Shown here piece by piece: positions 1-4,439 of a stretch of DNA of 5,030 nt. The notes under the pieces are model-generated. The model had not been told where the DNA came from. It did no database searches and saw only the letters and a program-made list of their open reading frames with translations. The translations under genes and the position numbers were made by a program. The stretch is from Methanomicrobiales archaeon (lineage in GTDB: Archaea > Halobacteriota > Methanomicrobia > Methanomicrobiales > JACTUA01). Location: positions 1 to 5,030 of the forward strand of contig JAJRDF010000116.1 in the NCBI GenBank assembly GCA_028678555.1, written 5' to 3'. How positions within the stretch are numbered: the stretch's first letter is position 1; every line of letters begins with the position of its first letter.

Positions 1-159
1 TTCGCCCATGCTCCTTGCTGCTTCATCCATCAGAGTGCCTGTCGTGGTTGTCATGACATCCCTGCTCATGATGTCGGCTATCTTCCGGTGCCTCTGGGAT
101 TCCCTGTAGGCGCTGTCGAGCACACTCGGGAATTCCTTTCCGAGATCCTTTTTCCTCAC
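1..159 (-). CDS. CBS-domain protein, N-terminal fragment (cut by left edge)
   Basis: An open frame of 53 codons runs off the left edge. I translated it by hand because it is too short to be obvious. The start is a polar, charged stretch (VRKKDLGKEF...). From about residue 27 comes the typical opening of a CBS domain: IADIMSRDVMTTTTG, then TLMDEAARSM, i.e. the 'V.DIM..DV.T....T..EAA..M' pattern. CBS domains come in pairs that bind adenosyl nucleotides and regulate an attached or partner protein. Stand-alone CBS proteins are abundant in methanogens. Whether another domain follows cannot be seen. I chose the GTG at 157-159 because a GGGGGTG motif, complementary to the 16S rRNA 3' end, lies six bases upstream; an in-frame GTG at 166-168 is an alternative. 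It is divergent from the zinc peptidase gene at 493. The CBS assignment is fairly secure; the specific role is unknown. Confidence 0.8.
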   Translation of the reverse strand, partial: MRKKDLGKEFPSVLDSAYRESQRHRKIADIMSRDVMTTTTGTLMDEAARSMGE

Positions 160-165
160 GTCATA

Positions 166-172
166 CACCCCC
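166..172 (-). promoter_or_regulatory. Ribosome binding site for the CBS-domain gene
   Basis: On the minus strand, GGGGGTG stands six bases before the GTG chosen as start at 159. It resembles the archaeal GGAGGTG consensus. It overlaps the alternative GTG at 166-168 and so argues against using that codon as the start. Confidence 0.5.
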
Positions 173-191
173 GTATGCAGAGAGCGGTTAC

Positions 192-204
192 TCTGAATTA
201 AATG
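192..204 (-). promoter_or_regulatory. Candidate archaeal TATA box for the CBS-domain gene
   Basis: Minus strand reads GAAACATTTAATTCAG. The AT-rich core CATTTAATT lies about 40 bases before the start at 159. Transcription starting about 25 bases downstream of such a box would leave a short leader holding the GGGGGTG ribosome binding site. The match to a strict TATA consensus is modest, and no experimental start is known. Confidence 0.35.
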
Positions 205-338
205 TTTCCCTGCCTGTGTGTTCCACCTGCCCCTGATCCCGGGCAACAACGCCGGATCATGCGTATCTCCTGTCTCCCGGGACCTGCGATCGTGACACCA
301 TTGGCGTGATACCGATGTTCCGTCAGGTCCCCTGGAAT

Positions 339-361
339 AAACAGATTTAAGATCTCTGTTT
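339..361. repeat. Inverted repeat AAACAGA-N9-TCTGTTT
   Basis: A perfect 7-base inverted repeat (339-345 and 355-361) with the AT-rich 9-base spacer TTTAAGATC. It can be lengthened to GGA/TCC if two extra bases on the left arm are bulged. It sits about 130 bases upstream of the zinc peptidase start and about 180 bases upstream of the CBS gene start. It could be a dimeric regulator site or a chance structure. The spacer's TTTAAG could also act as part of a TATA-like element. Confidence 0.4.
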
Positions 362-430
362 CCCTAGTGACACACAACAACGGCGAACAGGCTTCCCGGG
401 ACGTGAACCCCTGGGCGGCCTGAGAGTACC

Positions 431-441
431 ACTAGAATATC
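431..441 (+). promoter_or_regulatory. Weak candidate TATA element for the zinc peptidase gene
   Basis: ACTAGAATATC is the most AT-rich stretch at a sensible distance upstream of the gene starting at 493. It would predict a transcript start near 460-465 and a leader of about 30 bases. The sequence departs from the archaeal TTTAWATA-type consensus, so this is a weak call. Confidence 0.25.
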
Positions 442-444
442 CGT

Positions 445-465
445 TGTATCACCGGTAGAGATACA
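445..465. repeat. Inverted repeat TGTATC-N9-GATACA, possible operator
   Basis: A perfect 6-base inverted repeat (445-450 and 460-465) around a 9-base spacer, just downstream of the candidate TATA element and 27 bases before the zinc peptidase ATG. A site here would overlap the expected transcription start, the usual place for an archaeal repressor. No regulator is identified. Confidence 0.35.
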
Positions 466-480
466 GGAGATTTTCCGAAA

Positions 481-488
481 GGAGGGTG
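481..488 (+). promoter_or_regulatory. Strong ribosome binding site of the zinc peptidase gene
   Basis: GGAGGGTG, very close to the archaeal GGAGGTGA consensus, ends four bases before the ATG at 493. It fixes this ATG as the start. Confidence 0.8.
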
Positions 489-492
489 GAAC

Positions 493-1353
493 ATGAGATG
501 GCAGGATGGACGTCGGAGTACCAACGTTGAGGACAGGCGTGGACAGATCGTGAAAGGAGGGGCCATTGGTGGTGCCGGGATCATCGTTCTGCTCCTTGTC
601 GCTGTGCTGCTGGGTGCGGATCCGGGCACGGTGCTGAGCCAGATTACGGAAGCTGGCGGGGGCTCGTATGGAGGTGGGATCACCCAGTCCGGAACGATAT
701 CAGCGGAGGAGGCGCAGCTGGCGGATTTTGTTTCGGTGGTGCTGGGCTACACTGAAGACAGCTGGACGGAAATCTTCCGGGAGAATGGTGCGACCTACCA
801 GTATCCCGCGCTGGTACTCTTTTCCGGCGGAGTGGACTCGGCATGCGGGTATGCCCAGTCAGCGACGGGCCCCTTCTATTGCCCGAACGATCAGAAGGTG
901 TACATTGACCTGAGTTTCTACCAGGAATTGAAGGACCAGTTCGGGGCCCCGGGCGATTTTGCCCAGGCGTATGTTATCGCCCACGAGGTGGGCCACCACG
1001 TGCAGAACCAGTTCGGGATCCTGGACCAGGTCACGGAAATCCAGCGCCGGAGCGACGAGGTCACGGCTAACCGCTACTCGGTGATGCTGGAACTGCAGGC
1101 TGACTGCTACGCCGGCGTCTGGGCGAACCGTGCGAACAGGGCACACAATATCATCGAGGCCGGGGACGTGGAGGAAGCCATGAACGCGGCCTCGAAGATC
1201 GGTGACGATAACCTGCAGAAACAGACCCAGGGCTACGTGGTACCCGATTCCTTTACCCACGGCACATCGGCGCAACGGGTACGATGGTTCCAGGCAGGGT
1301 TCGCCACCGGTGACATCAATTCGTGCGACACCTTCAACGCGGCTGTCGTGTAA
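493..1353 (+). CDS. Neutral zinc metallopeptidase, YpfJ/KPN_02809 family
   Basis: The 286-residue product matches the 'putative neutral zinc metallopeptidase' family (Pfam Zn_peptidase, YpfJ-like) along its whole length, which is normal for the family. It opens with a polar N-terminus (RWQDGRRSTNVEDRRG) that is itself a family trait, followed by one membrane segment at about residues 24-41. A Gly/Ser-rich linker (about 55-70) leads to the catalytic domain. The zinc site is HEVGHH (H164, E165 as general base, H168), and the conserved ELQAD at 200-204 probably supplies the third ligand. Other family hallmarks are CGYA...GPFYCP (C118, C130), KVYIDLSFY (135-143) and the C-terminal HGTSAQRVRWFQAGF. 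C118/C130 and C205/C278 may form disulfides, which would fit a domain outside the membrane. Substrates are unknown for the family. The strong GGAGGGTG ribosome binding site fixes the start. The gene is monocistronic: divergent upstream, convergent downstream. Confidence 0.93.
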   Translation: MRWQDGRRSTNVEDRRGQIVKGGAIGGAGIIVLLLVAVLLGADPGTVLSQITEAGGGSYGGGITQSGTISAEEAQLADFVSVVLGYTEDSWTEIFRENGATYQYPALVLFSGGVDSACGYAQSATGPFYCPNDQKVYIDLSFYQELKDQFGAPGDFAQAYVIAHEVGHHVQNQFGILDQVTEIQRRSDEVTANRYSVMLELQADCYAGVWANRANRAHNIIEAGDVEEAMNAASKIGDDNLQKQTQGYVVPDSFTHGTSAQRVRWFQAGFATGDINSCDTFNAAVV

Positions 1354-1374
1354 CCATTCCGGCGATATCCAATC

Positions 1375-1380
1375 TTTTTT
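1375..1380 (+). terminator. T-tract terminator after the zinc peptidase gene
   Basis: A run of six T (AATCTTTTTTC) begins 22 bases after the TAA stop. Archaeal RNA polymerase commonly terminates at short T tracts without a hairpin, so this is the likely 3' end of the transcript. Confidence 0.5.
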
Positions 1381-1404
1381 CACCTGCGGTGGGATTCACG
1401 GCAC

Positions 1405-1420
1405 GGGGATGGTATTCCCC
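1405..1420. repeat. Short hairpin in the convergent gap
   Basis: GGGGA-N6-TCCCC, a 5-base perfect stem (1405-1409 and 1416-1420), followed by more C residues. It lies between the 3' ends of the zinc peptidase gene and the leftward small gene and might stabilise or terminate one of the transcripts. There is no T tract next to it, so a terminator role is uncertain. The rest of the 185-base gap (1354-1538) shows nothing else except a small GAATC-TG-GATTC palindrome at 1476-1487. Confidence 0.25.
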
Positions 1421-1538
1421 CCCTTCAGGAGAAGATCTCTCTGCCGTAACCTTCTTTTCCTGACATAAGGCTGGAGAATCTGGATTCATGCGGGGACGGG
1501 GAGGAAGTGGCCCACAGGAGAGCGCGGATTGCCCGTGA

Positions 1539-1955
1539 TTATTCCTGGTAAGGCCGGATCCGTATCCCGACATCCCGGCTCCAGTTCAGCTTGCGGAAAC
1601 GGATCCTCCTGATGACCGGCGTGTTGGGTTCCAGGGTCCCGAGGGGAACCTGCTGCACGGCAACCAGGTCCCCTGCAGTGTACCACCCTCCCCCGACCTC
1701 CCGGTCCTTCTCGGCGATACGGACCTCGGCTGTCACGTTGGCCAGGGAGATCCAGCCGGAATTGGTGCAGGCGAACTGGACCGTCACGCTGCGTTGGGGG
1801 ATGGTGGGGGTGGCGTTTGCCGACATGCCGGTGAGACTGCTGGTGGCCTCCAGCACCTCGCACTCCACGTCCCGCACCGAACCCAGGATCAGGCATCCGG
1901 TCCCAAGCACCAGGAGAAGCCCCAACACGCAGGCAGCAGGAAGGTGATCGTTCAT
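1539..1955 (-). CDS. Small exported or membrane-anchored protein, function unknown
   Basis: I do not recognise this 138-residue product. It starts MNDHLPAACVLGLLLVLGTG, then CLILGSV: a short N-region and a hydrophobic core at about residues 7-26, so it is either exported or anchored by its N-terminus. The Cys after LGTG resembles a lipoprotein cysteine, but Gly at -3 departs from the lipobox. The remainder (SVTVQFACTNSGWISLANVTAEVRI is its core pattern, about residues 55-80) looks like a single beta-sandwich. 'V.V.F.C.N.G...L.NV...V' followed by 'VPLGTLEPNTPVIRRIRF' is typical of FxLYD/CARDB-like or LEA-14-like extracellular domains; this is inference from pattern only. The ATG at 1955 is preferred because it directly precedes the hydrophobic segment; an in-frame GTG at 2018 would add 21 residues. 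No clear ribosome binding site precedes the ATG, which may be explained by the overlapping leader ORF. Confidence 0.7.
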   Translation of the reverse strand: MNDHLPAACVLGLLLVLGTGCLILGSVRDVECEVLEATSSLTGMSANATPTIPQRSVTVQFACTNSGWISLANVTAEVRIAEKDREVGGGWYTAGDLVAVQQVPLGTLEPNTPVIRRIRFRKLNWSRDVGIRIRPYQE

Positions 1956-1996
1956 GGATTCTGCCCAACCGGATGAGAGGGTTGGCGGGGGAACAT
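1952..1996 (-). other. Possible 14-codon leader ORF coupled by ATGA overlap
   Basis: On the minus strand an ATG at 1996 opens a 14-residue frame (MFPRQPSHPVGQNP) whose TGA overlaps the ATG of the small exported protein in the sequence ATGA. GGAGGG lies 11 bases, and AGGTG immediately, before its ATG. The main gene lacks its own clear ribosome binding site, so re-initiation from this leader is possible. Neither ribosome binding site has ideal spacing, and a frame this short with ATGA overlap can arise by chance. Confidence 0.3.
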
Positions 1997-2009
1997 CACC
2001 TAATTTTCC

Positions 2010-2042
2010 CTCCGGCACCGGAGACCGGCACGATCACCGGTG
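2010..2042. repeat. GC-rich palindromes in the leader of the small exported gene
   Basis: CTCCGG-CA-CCGGAG (2010-2023) is a perfect inverted repeat, and CACCGGTG (2035-2042) is an 8-base palindrome whose half also pairs with CACCGG at 2016-2021. In the leftward transcript these would form alternative hairpins just upstream of GGAGGG and the leader ORF. They could hide or expose translation signals, but this is inference. Confidence 0.3.
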
Positions 2043-2086
2043 TGTACGGGCCAGCAGTGCAGGGTGATACTCAGGAGGAATCTTTC

Positions 2087-2092
2087 TTTAAA
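2087..2092 (-). promoter_or_regulatory. Candidate TATA box for the leftward small gene
   Basis: Minus strand GGTTTAAAGAAAG contains TTTAAA. Transcription would start near 2062-2065, leaving a leader of about 65 bases to the short ORF and about 110 to the main ATG. A second candidate, TTTATAA (minus strand of 2117-2123), lies further upstream. Confidence 0.35.
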
Positions 2093-2099
2093 CCATTGA

Positions 2100-2158
2100 A
2101 ATGCTTTCAGATGCGGTTATAAACGTCCAATATGCGTTAAAAATTTATTCAAAGCATT
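2100..2158. repeat. Spaced inverted repeat AATGCTTT / AAAGCATT
   Basis: Perfect 8-base arms at 2100-2107 and 2151-2158, 43 bases apart, bracket the TATA-rich part of the divergent promoter region. Between them are two similar words, ATGCGGTTATAAA (2111-2123) and ATGCGTTAAAAAT (2132-2144). The arrangement could be paired binding sites for a regulator acting on both genes. AT-rich sequence makes chance matches fairly likely. Confidence 0.3.
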
Positions 2159-2184
2159 AATAGGATTAATAATAATAAGGAATC

Positions 2185-2194
2185 AATATATATG
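2185..2194 (+). promoter_or_regulatory. Candidate TATA box for the hydrolase gene
   Basis: AATATATATG, preceded by a purine-rich AAGGAATC that could serve as the BRE. It predicts a transcript start near 2215-2218 and a leader of about 50 bases before the ATG at 2269. AT richness throughout the region leaves other choices, for example TTAAAAATTT at 2137-2146. Confidence 0.4.
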
Positions 2195-2229
2195 ATAACA
2201 TAGAATAGATACTATCACATCCGTTCACC

Positions 2230-2247
2230 GGGGATGGACGCATCCTC
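2230..2247 (+). promoter_or_regulatory. Hairpin in the 5' leader of the hydrolase gene
   Basis: GGGGATG-GACG-CATCCTC folds as a 7-base-pair stem (one G-U pair) with a four-base loop, ending 21 bases before the ATG. Only a weak GAGG (2258-2261) serves as ribosome binding site, seven bases before the ATG, so leader structure may matter for translation. Functional role not shown. Confidence 0.3.
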
Positions 2248-2268
2248 AGTATCCGACGAGGCACTGAC

Positions 2269-4335
2269 ATGAAACGGACTCTCGCATCATTTCTGATGGT
2301 ACTCTTTCTTGCATCGCTGATACCCGCCACGGCCCTGGCGGTCGTGACTCCCACACCCACCATCCCTCCCGGTTACATCGTCCTCGGTGGGCAGGTCACA
2401 GACAGCGGGGGAAATGCCCTTGAGGGTATCTTTGTATATATCATGAGCAGGGACTACCGGGCCGCTGTCTACACGTACACAGATACCGGCGGATTCTATT
2501 CGGGGCAGGTGAAGATCTCCCCGACGATGTCCTATCTTATCAGCGTCAATCCCAACCGGTTTGATCGCCGCTATGGAGAGGCGGAGATCAGGGATGTGAG
2601 TGCAAACCAGACCCGGACCGACCTGAACGTCCAGCTTACGTCCGGCTCCACGACCCCCACACCGACCCCGACGGCAACGGCGACGCCCACGAAGACTCCC
2701 CTCACTACTCCGACTGCCACCGTGACCCCCACCCCCACCGCAACCCCGACGGTGACACCGACTCCCTCCCGCAACCCGGTGCCCGTTCTCTCCGGCCTGT
2801 CACCGTCCACCGCTGCTGCGGGGGGTTCTGCGTTCACCCTGACGGTGACCGGAACCGGGTTTGCCCCGACGAGCAATGTGTTGTGGGGCAGTGTCTATCG
2901 GACAACGACCTATGTCTCCTCCACGACACTCACGGCCAGCATTCCGGCTTCTGACCTGACCTACTCCGGCACGCGGTGGGTCTCTGTCTACACCCCCACT
3001 CCCGGTGGAGGGAGATCGTCCAACCGGGCCTTCACCATCACCCCGGCCGCGACCCCGACTCCCTTGCCCACCCCGGTACCGAACCCGGTACCGGTCATCT
3101 CATCCCTCTCCCCCTCCACGGCCACGGCAGGTGGAGCGGCATTCACGCTGACGGTGACGGGAACCGGGTTTGTGAAAACCACAAAGGTCAGGTGGAACGG
3201 CCAGGACCGGACGACCACCTACGTCTCCTCCACGCAACTGACAGCCAGTATCCCGGCATCTGATAGTGCGTTTCAGGGAACCCGCACAGTGCAGGTATTC
3301 ACCGCTCCCCCCGGTGGCGGGCTCTCGGGAACGAAATCCTTCATCATCGGGGCCGCCCCCACACCTACACCCACCCGGACTCCCACTCCCACGCCGACGG
3401 TAACGCCGACTCCCGTCCCGACCGGAACCCCGGCACCGGTGACCGGTTTCCAGCTGGGTTCCGCCTGGCTGGGCAATGAGAATGTAACCTCCTGGTCCAC
3501 GGTGAAGAACGCCGGCGCCCAGTGGGCACGGATCCGGGTCTTCTACACAGGAACCGACACGAACGGGCTCTCGAACTGGTGGGCCTGGCCGGATGACCAG
3601 ATCCGGAAGGCCGAGCAGTCGGGCTACAAAGTGATTCTCCTGGCCTGGTGGTGGCCGGGCGGTGCCCCCTCCCAGCACGGGGACATGACCACCGCATCTG
3701 TGGCAGACTCCAATGCCTTCTGGTCGGCTGTTGCCCAGCATTACCGGGGCAGGGGCCTCACCTATCAGATCGAGAACGAACCTGACATGGCCCCGACCAC
3801 CTTCCCGAACCTGGACCAGTGGCCCGGCAGGGTTCTCGGTGCCGCCGAGGCCATCAAGGCTGCCGATCCGCAGGCCCGGGTGCTGGCACCTGCGCTGGCC
3901 TATGAACCCTCTGCAGGGGCCCACAGCGAGAAGACGCATTACCAGCAGGTCTTCTCGAATTCCGCCTGCAAGGTCGATGCAGCGGCGCTCCACGCGTACA
4001 TGGACTTCAATTCCAAGTGGTCCGGTGGTCTCACCGGGAAAGTGAACACGTTCCGCCAGGATATCCGGGTGTATAAGAATGGTGCGTACTACACCCCGAC
4101 GGTCTGGATCACCGAGGGAGGTTTCGCCTCGGCCCCCACCGACCAGTGGACAACCCGGAGCGAGGCCATCCAGGCCGAGAAGATGACCACCTGGATCCAG
4201 CAGATGCGGGCGGCAAACGTGCCCGTGGCTATCATCTACCGGGCGCAGGACCAGACAGGCGATGACTTCAAATGGGGACTCCTCCGCGAGGATGGCTCGG
4301 CCAAGCCGGCGCTTGCAGTCCTGAAGACGGCGTGA
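2269..4335 (+). CDS. Secreted modular protein: regulatory-like, two IPT/TIG-like and clan GH-A hydrolase domains
   Basis: The 688-residue product starts with a signal peptide (MKRTLASFLMVLFLASLIPA, then TALA with likely cleavage after A24). Residues about 36-124 form a carboxypeptidase-regulatory-like beta-sandwich (GGQVTDSGGNALEGIFVYI...TDTGGFYSG). A Pro/Thr linker (127-168) leads to two IPT/TIG-like domains (169-257 and 272-360), then a second long linker (361-390). Residues 391-688 read as an eight-stranded (beta/alpha)8 barrel: GFQLGSAW, ARIRVFY, KVILLAWWW, TYQIENEPD, RVLAPAL, AALHAYMDF, TVWITEGGF, VAIIYRAQD. Asn-Glu at the end of strand 4 (N503, E504) and Glu at the end of strand 7 (E616) match the acid/base and nucleophile of clan GH-A glycoside hydrolases; H575 and the Trp cluster at 437-440 and 460-462 would line the sugar cleft. 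The exact GH family and substrate are unclear. There is no C-terminal membrane anchor or sorting signal, so it is probably released or held by its beta-domains. The ATG directly precedes the signal peptide, with a weak GAGG upstream. Confidence 0.85.
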   Translation: MKRTLASFLMVLFLASLIPATALAVVTPTPTIPPGYIVLGGQVTDSGGNALEGIFVYIMSRDYRAAVYTYTDTGGFYSGQVKISPTMSYLISVNPNRFDRRYGEAEIRDVSANQTRTDLNVQLTSGSTTPTPTPTATATPTKTPLTTPTATVTPTPTATPTVTPTPSRNPVPVLSGLSPSTAAAGGSAFTLTVTGTGFAPTSNVLWGSVYRTTTYVSSTTLTASIPASDLTYSGTRWVSVYTPTPGGGRSSNRAFTITPAATPTPLPTPVPNPVPVISSLSPSTATAGGAAFTLTVTGTGFVKTTKVRWNGQDRTTTYVSSTQLTASIPASDSAFQGTRTVQVFTAPPGGGLSGTKSFIIGAAPTPTPTRTPTPTPTVTPTPVPTGTPAPVTGFQLGSAWLGNENVTSWSTVKNAGAQWARIRVFYTGTDTNGLSNWWAWPDDQIRKAEQSGYKVILLAWWWPGGAPSQHGDMTTASVADSNAFWSAVAQHYRGRGLTYQIENEPDMAPTTFPNLDQWPGRVLGAAEAIKAADPQARVLAPALAYEPSAGAHSEKTHYQQVFSNSACKVDAAALHAYMDFNSKWSGGLTGKVNTFRQDIRVYKNGAYYTPTVWITEGGFASAPTDQWTTRSEAIQAEKMTTWIQQMRAANVPVAIIYRAQDQTGDDFKWGLLREDGSAKPALAVLKTA
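2647..2772 (+). repeat. Low-complexity Pro/Thr linker coding repeat 1
   Basis: Encodes residues 127-168, mostly alternating Thr-Pro and Ala-Thr. At DNA level it is an imperfect run of CCN ACN / ACC CCG units. Such linkers separate domains in secreted enzymes and may be O-glycosylated. The near-repeat DNA could expand or contract by slippage. Confidence 0.75.
2773..3039 (+). repeat. IPT/TIG-like repeat unit 1
   Basis: Encodes residues 169-257, beginning NPVPVLSGLSPSTAAAGG and containing FTLTVTGTGF and RTTTYVSST-LTASIPASD. The opening 'P.I..LSPS.A.AGG..FTLTVTGTGF' is the classic start of an IPT/TIG immunoglobulin-like fold. It is paired with unit 2, which starts 309 bases downstream. Confidence 0.75.
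3082..3348 (+). repeat. IPT/TIG-like repeat unit 2
   Basis: Encodes residues 272-360, the same length (89 residues) as unit 1. By hand, 60 of 89 residues are identical with no gaps, and DNA blocks such as the one coding FTLTVTGTGF are also nearly identical. A short Pro/Thr linker (3040-3081) joins the units. An internal tandem duplication is the simplest explanation. Confidence 0.75.
3349..3438 (+). repeat. Low-complexity Pro/Thr linker coding repeat 2
   Basis: Encodes residues 361-390 (GAAPTPTPTRTPTPTPTVTP and on), joining the second IPT/TIG-like domain to the hydrolase barrel. Same DNA character as the first linker. Confidence 0.7.
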
Positions 4336-4439
4336 CGGCGGCAGGGAAGGGGCGGTGCGGTGTCGACAAAATCCTGTGTCCCCATCCAGAAGGGAATCCT
4401 GAATCTTGACGTGCCGGCAGGACTTTAGGACAGGGCCTC
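4336..4439. other. Convergent gap between the hydrolase and sugar kinase genes
   Basis: About 100 bases between the two stop codons. Neither strand has a T tract of five or more, so no clear archaeal terminator is visible. An AATCCTG word is repeated (4373-4379 and 4396-4402) and TGCCGGCA (4412-4419) is a palindrome; neither has an evident role. Confidence 0.5.

Larger units (their letters stand above)
160..492. other. Divergent intergenic region, 333 bases
   Basis: The gap between the leftward CBS-domain gene and the rightward zinc peptidase gene. It holds candidate promoter elements for both and two inverted repeats (339-361 and 445-465), each listed separately. A 60-codon minus-strand frame (198-380, TTG start) has no recognisable domain, ribosome binding site or hydrophobic segment and I do not call it a gene. 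I saw no tRNA-like cloverleaf, rRNA or mobile element terminus. Confidence 0.6.
1956..2268. other. AT-rich divergent regulatory region, 313 bases
   Basis: This gap separates the leftward small exported gene from the rightward hydrolase gene. Its left part (1956-2060) is GC-rich leader sequence with palindromes; 2080-2215 is strongly AT-rich, unlike all flanking coding sequence, and carries TATA-like elements for both directions plus the inverted repeat at 2100-2158. No protein frame here is convincing: the 65-codon minus-strand frame at 2166-2363 overlaps the signal-peptide coding region of the hydrolase gene and lacks a ribosome binding site. I saw no RNA gene. Confidence 0.6.

Noticed and set aside
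198..380. A 60-codon minus-strand frame in the first intergenic region
   Set aside because: TTG start without a ribosome binding site, no recognisable motif, and it spans the inverted repeat and promoter-like sequences expected in that gap.
859..1383. A 174-codon minus-strand frame opposite the zinc peptidase gene
   Set aside because: Antisense to the catalytic domain of a well-supported peptidase; no motif of its own and no ribosome binding site noticed.
1591..1947. A 118-codon plus-strand frame opposite the small exported gene
   Set aside because: Translation is Arg/Ser/Thr/Pro-rich with no domain, and it lies entirely inside the better-supported minus-strand gene. The opposing open frames do make this stretch less certain than the other genes.
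1486..1968. A 160-codon minus-strand frame overlapping the small exported gene
   Set aside because: It starts with TTG, is rich in Arg, Gly, Pro and His, and has no hydrophobic segment. The neighbouring frame gives a signal-like N-terminus and a beta-strand pattern, so that one was chosen.
2641..3440. Pro/Thr-coding repeats as a possible CRISPR or minisatellite array
   Set aside because: The repeats are codon-phased ACN/CCN units within one protein frame and have no constant repeat-spacer spacing, so they are linker-coding sequence.
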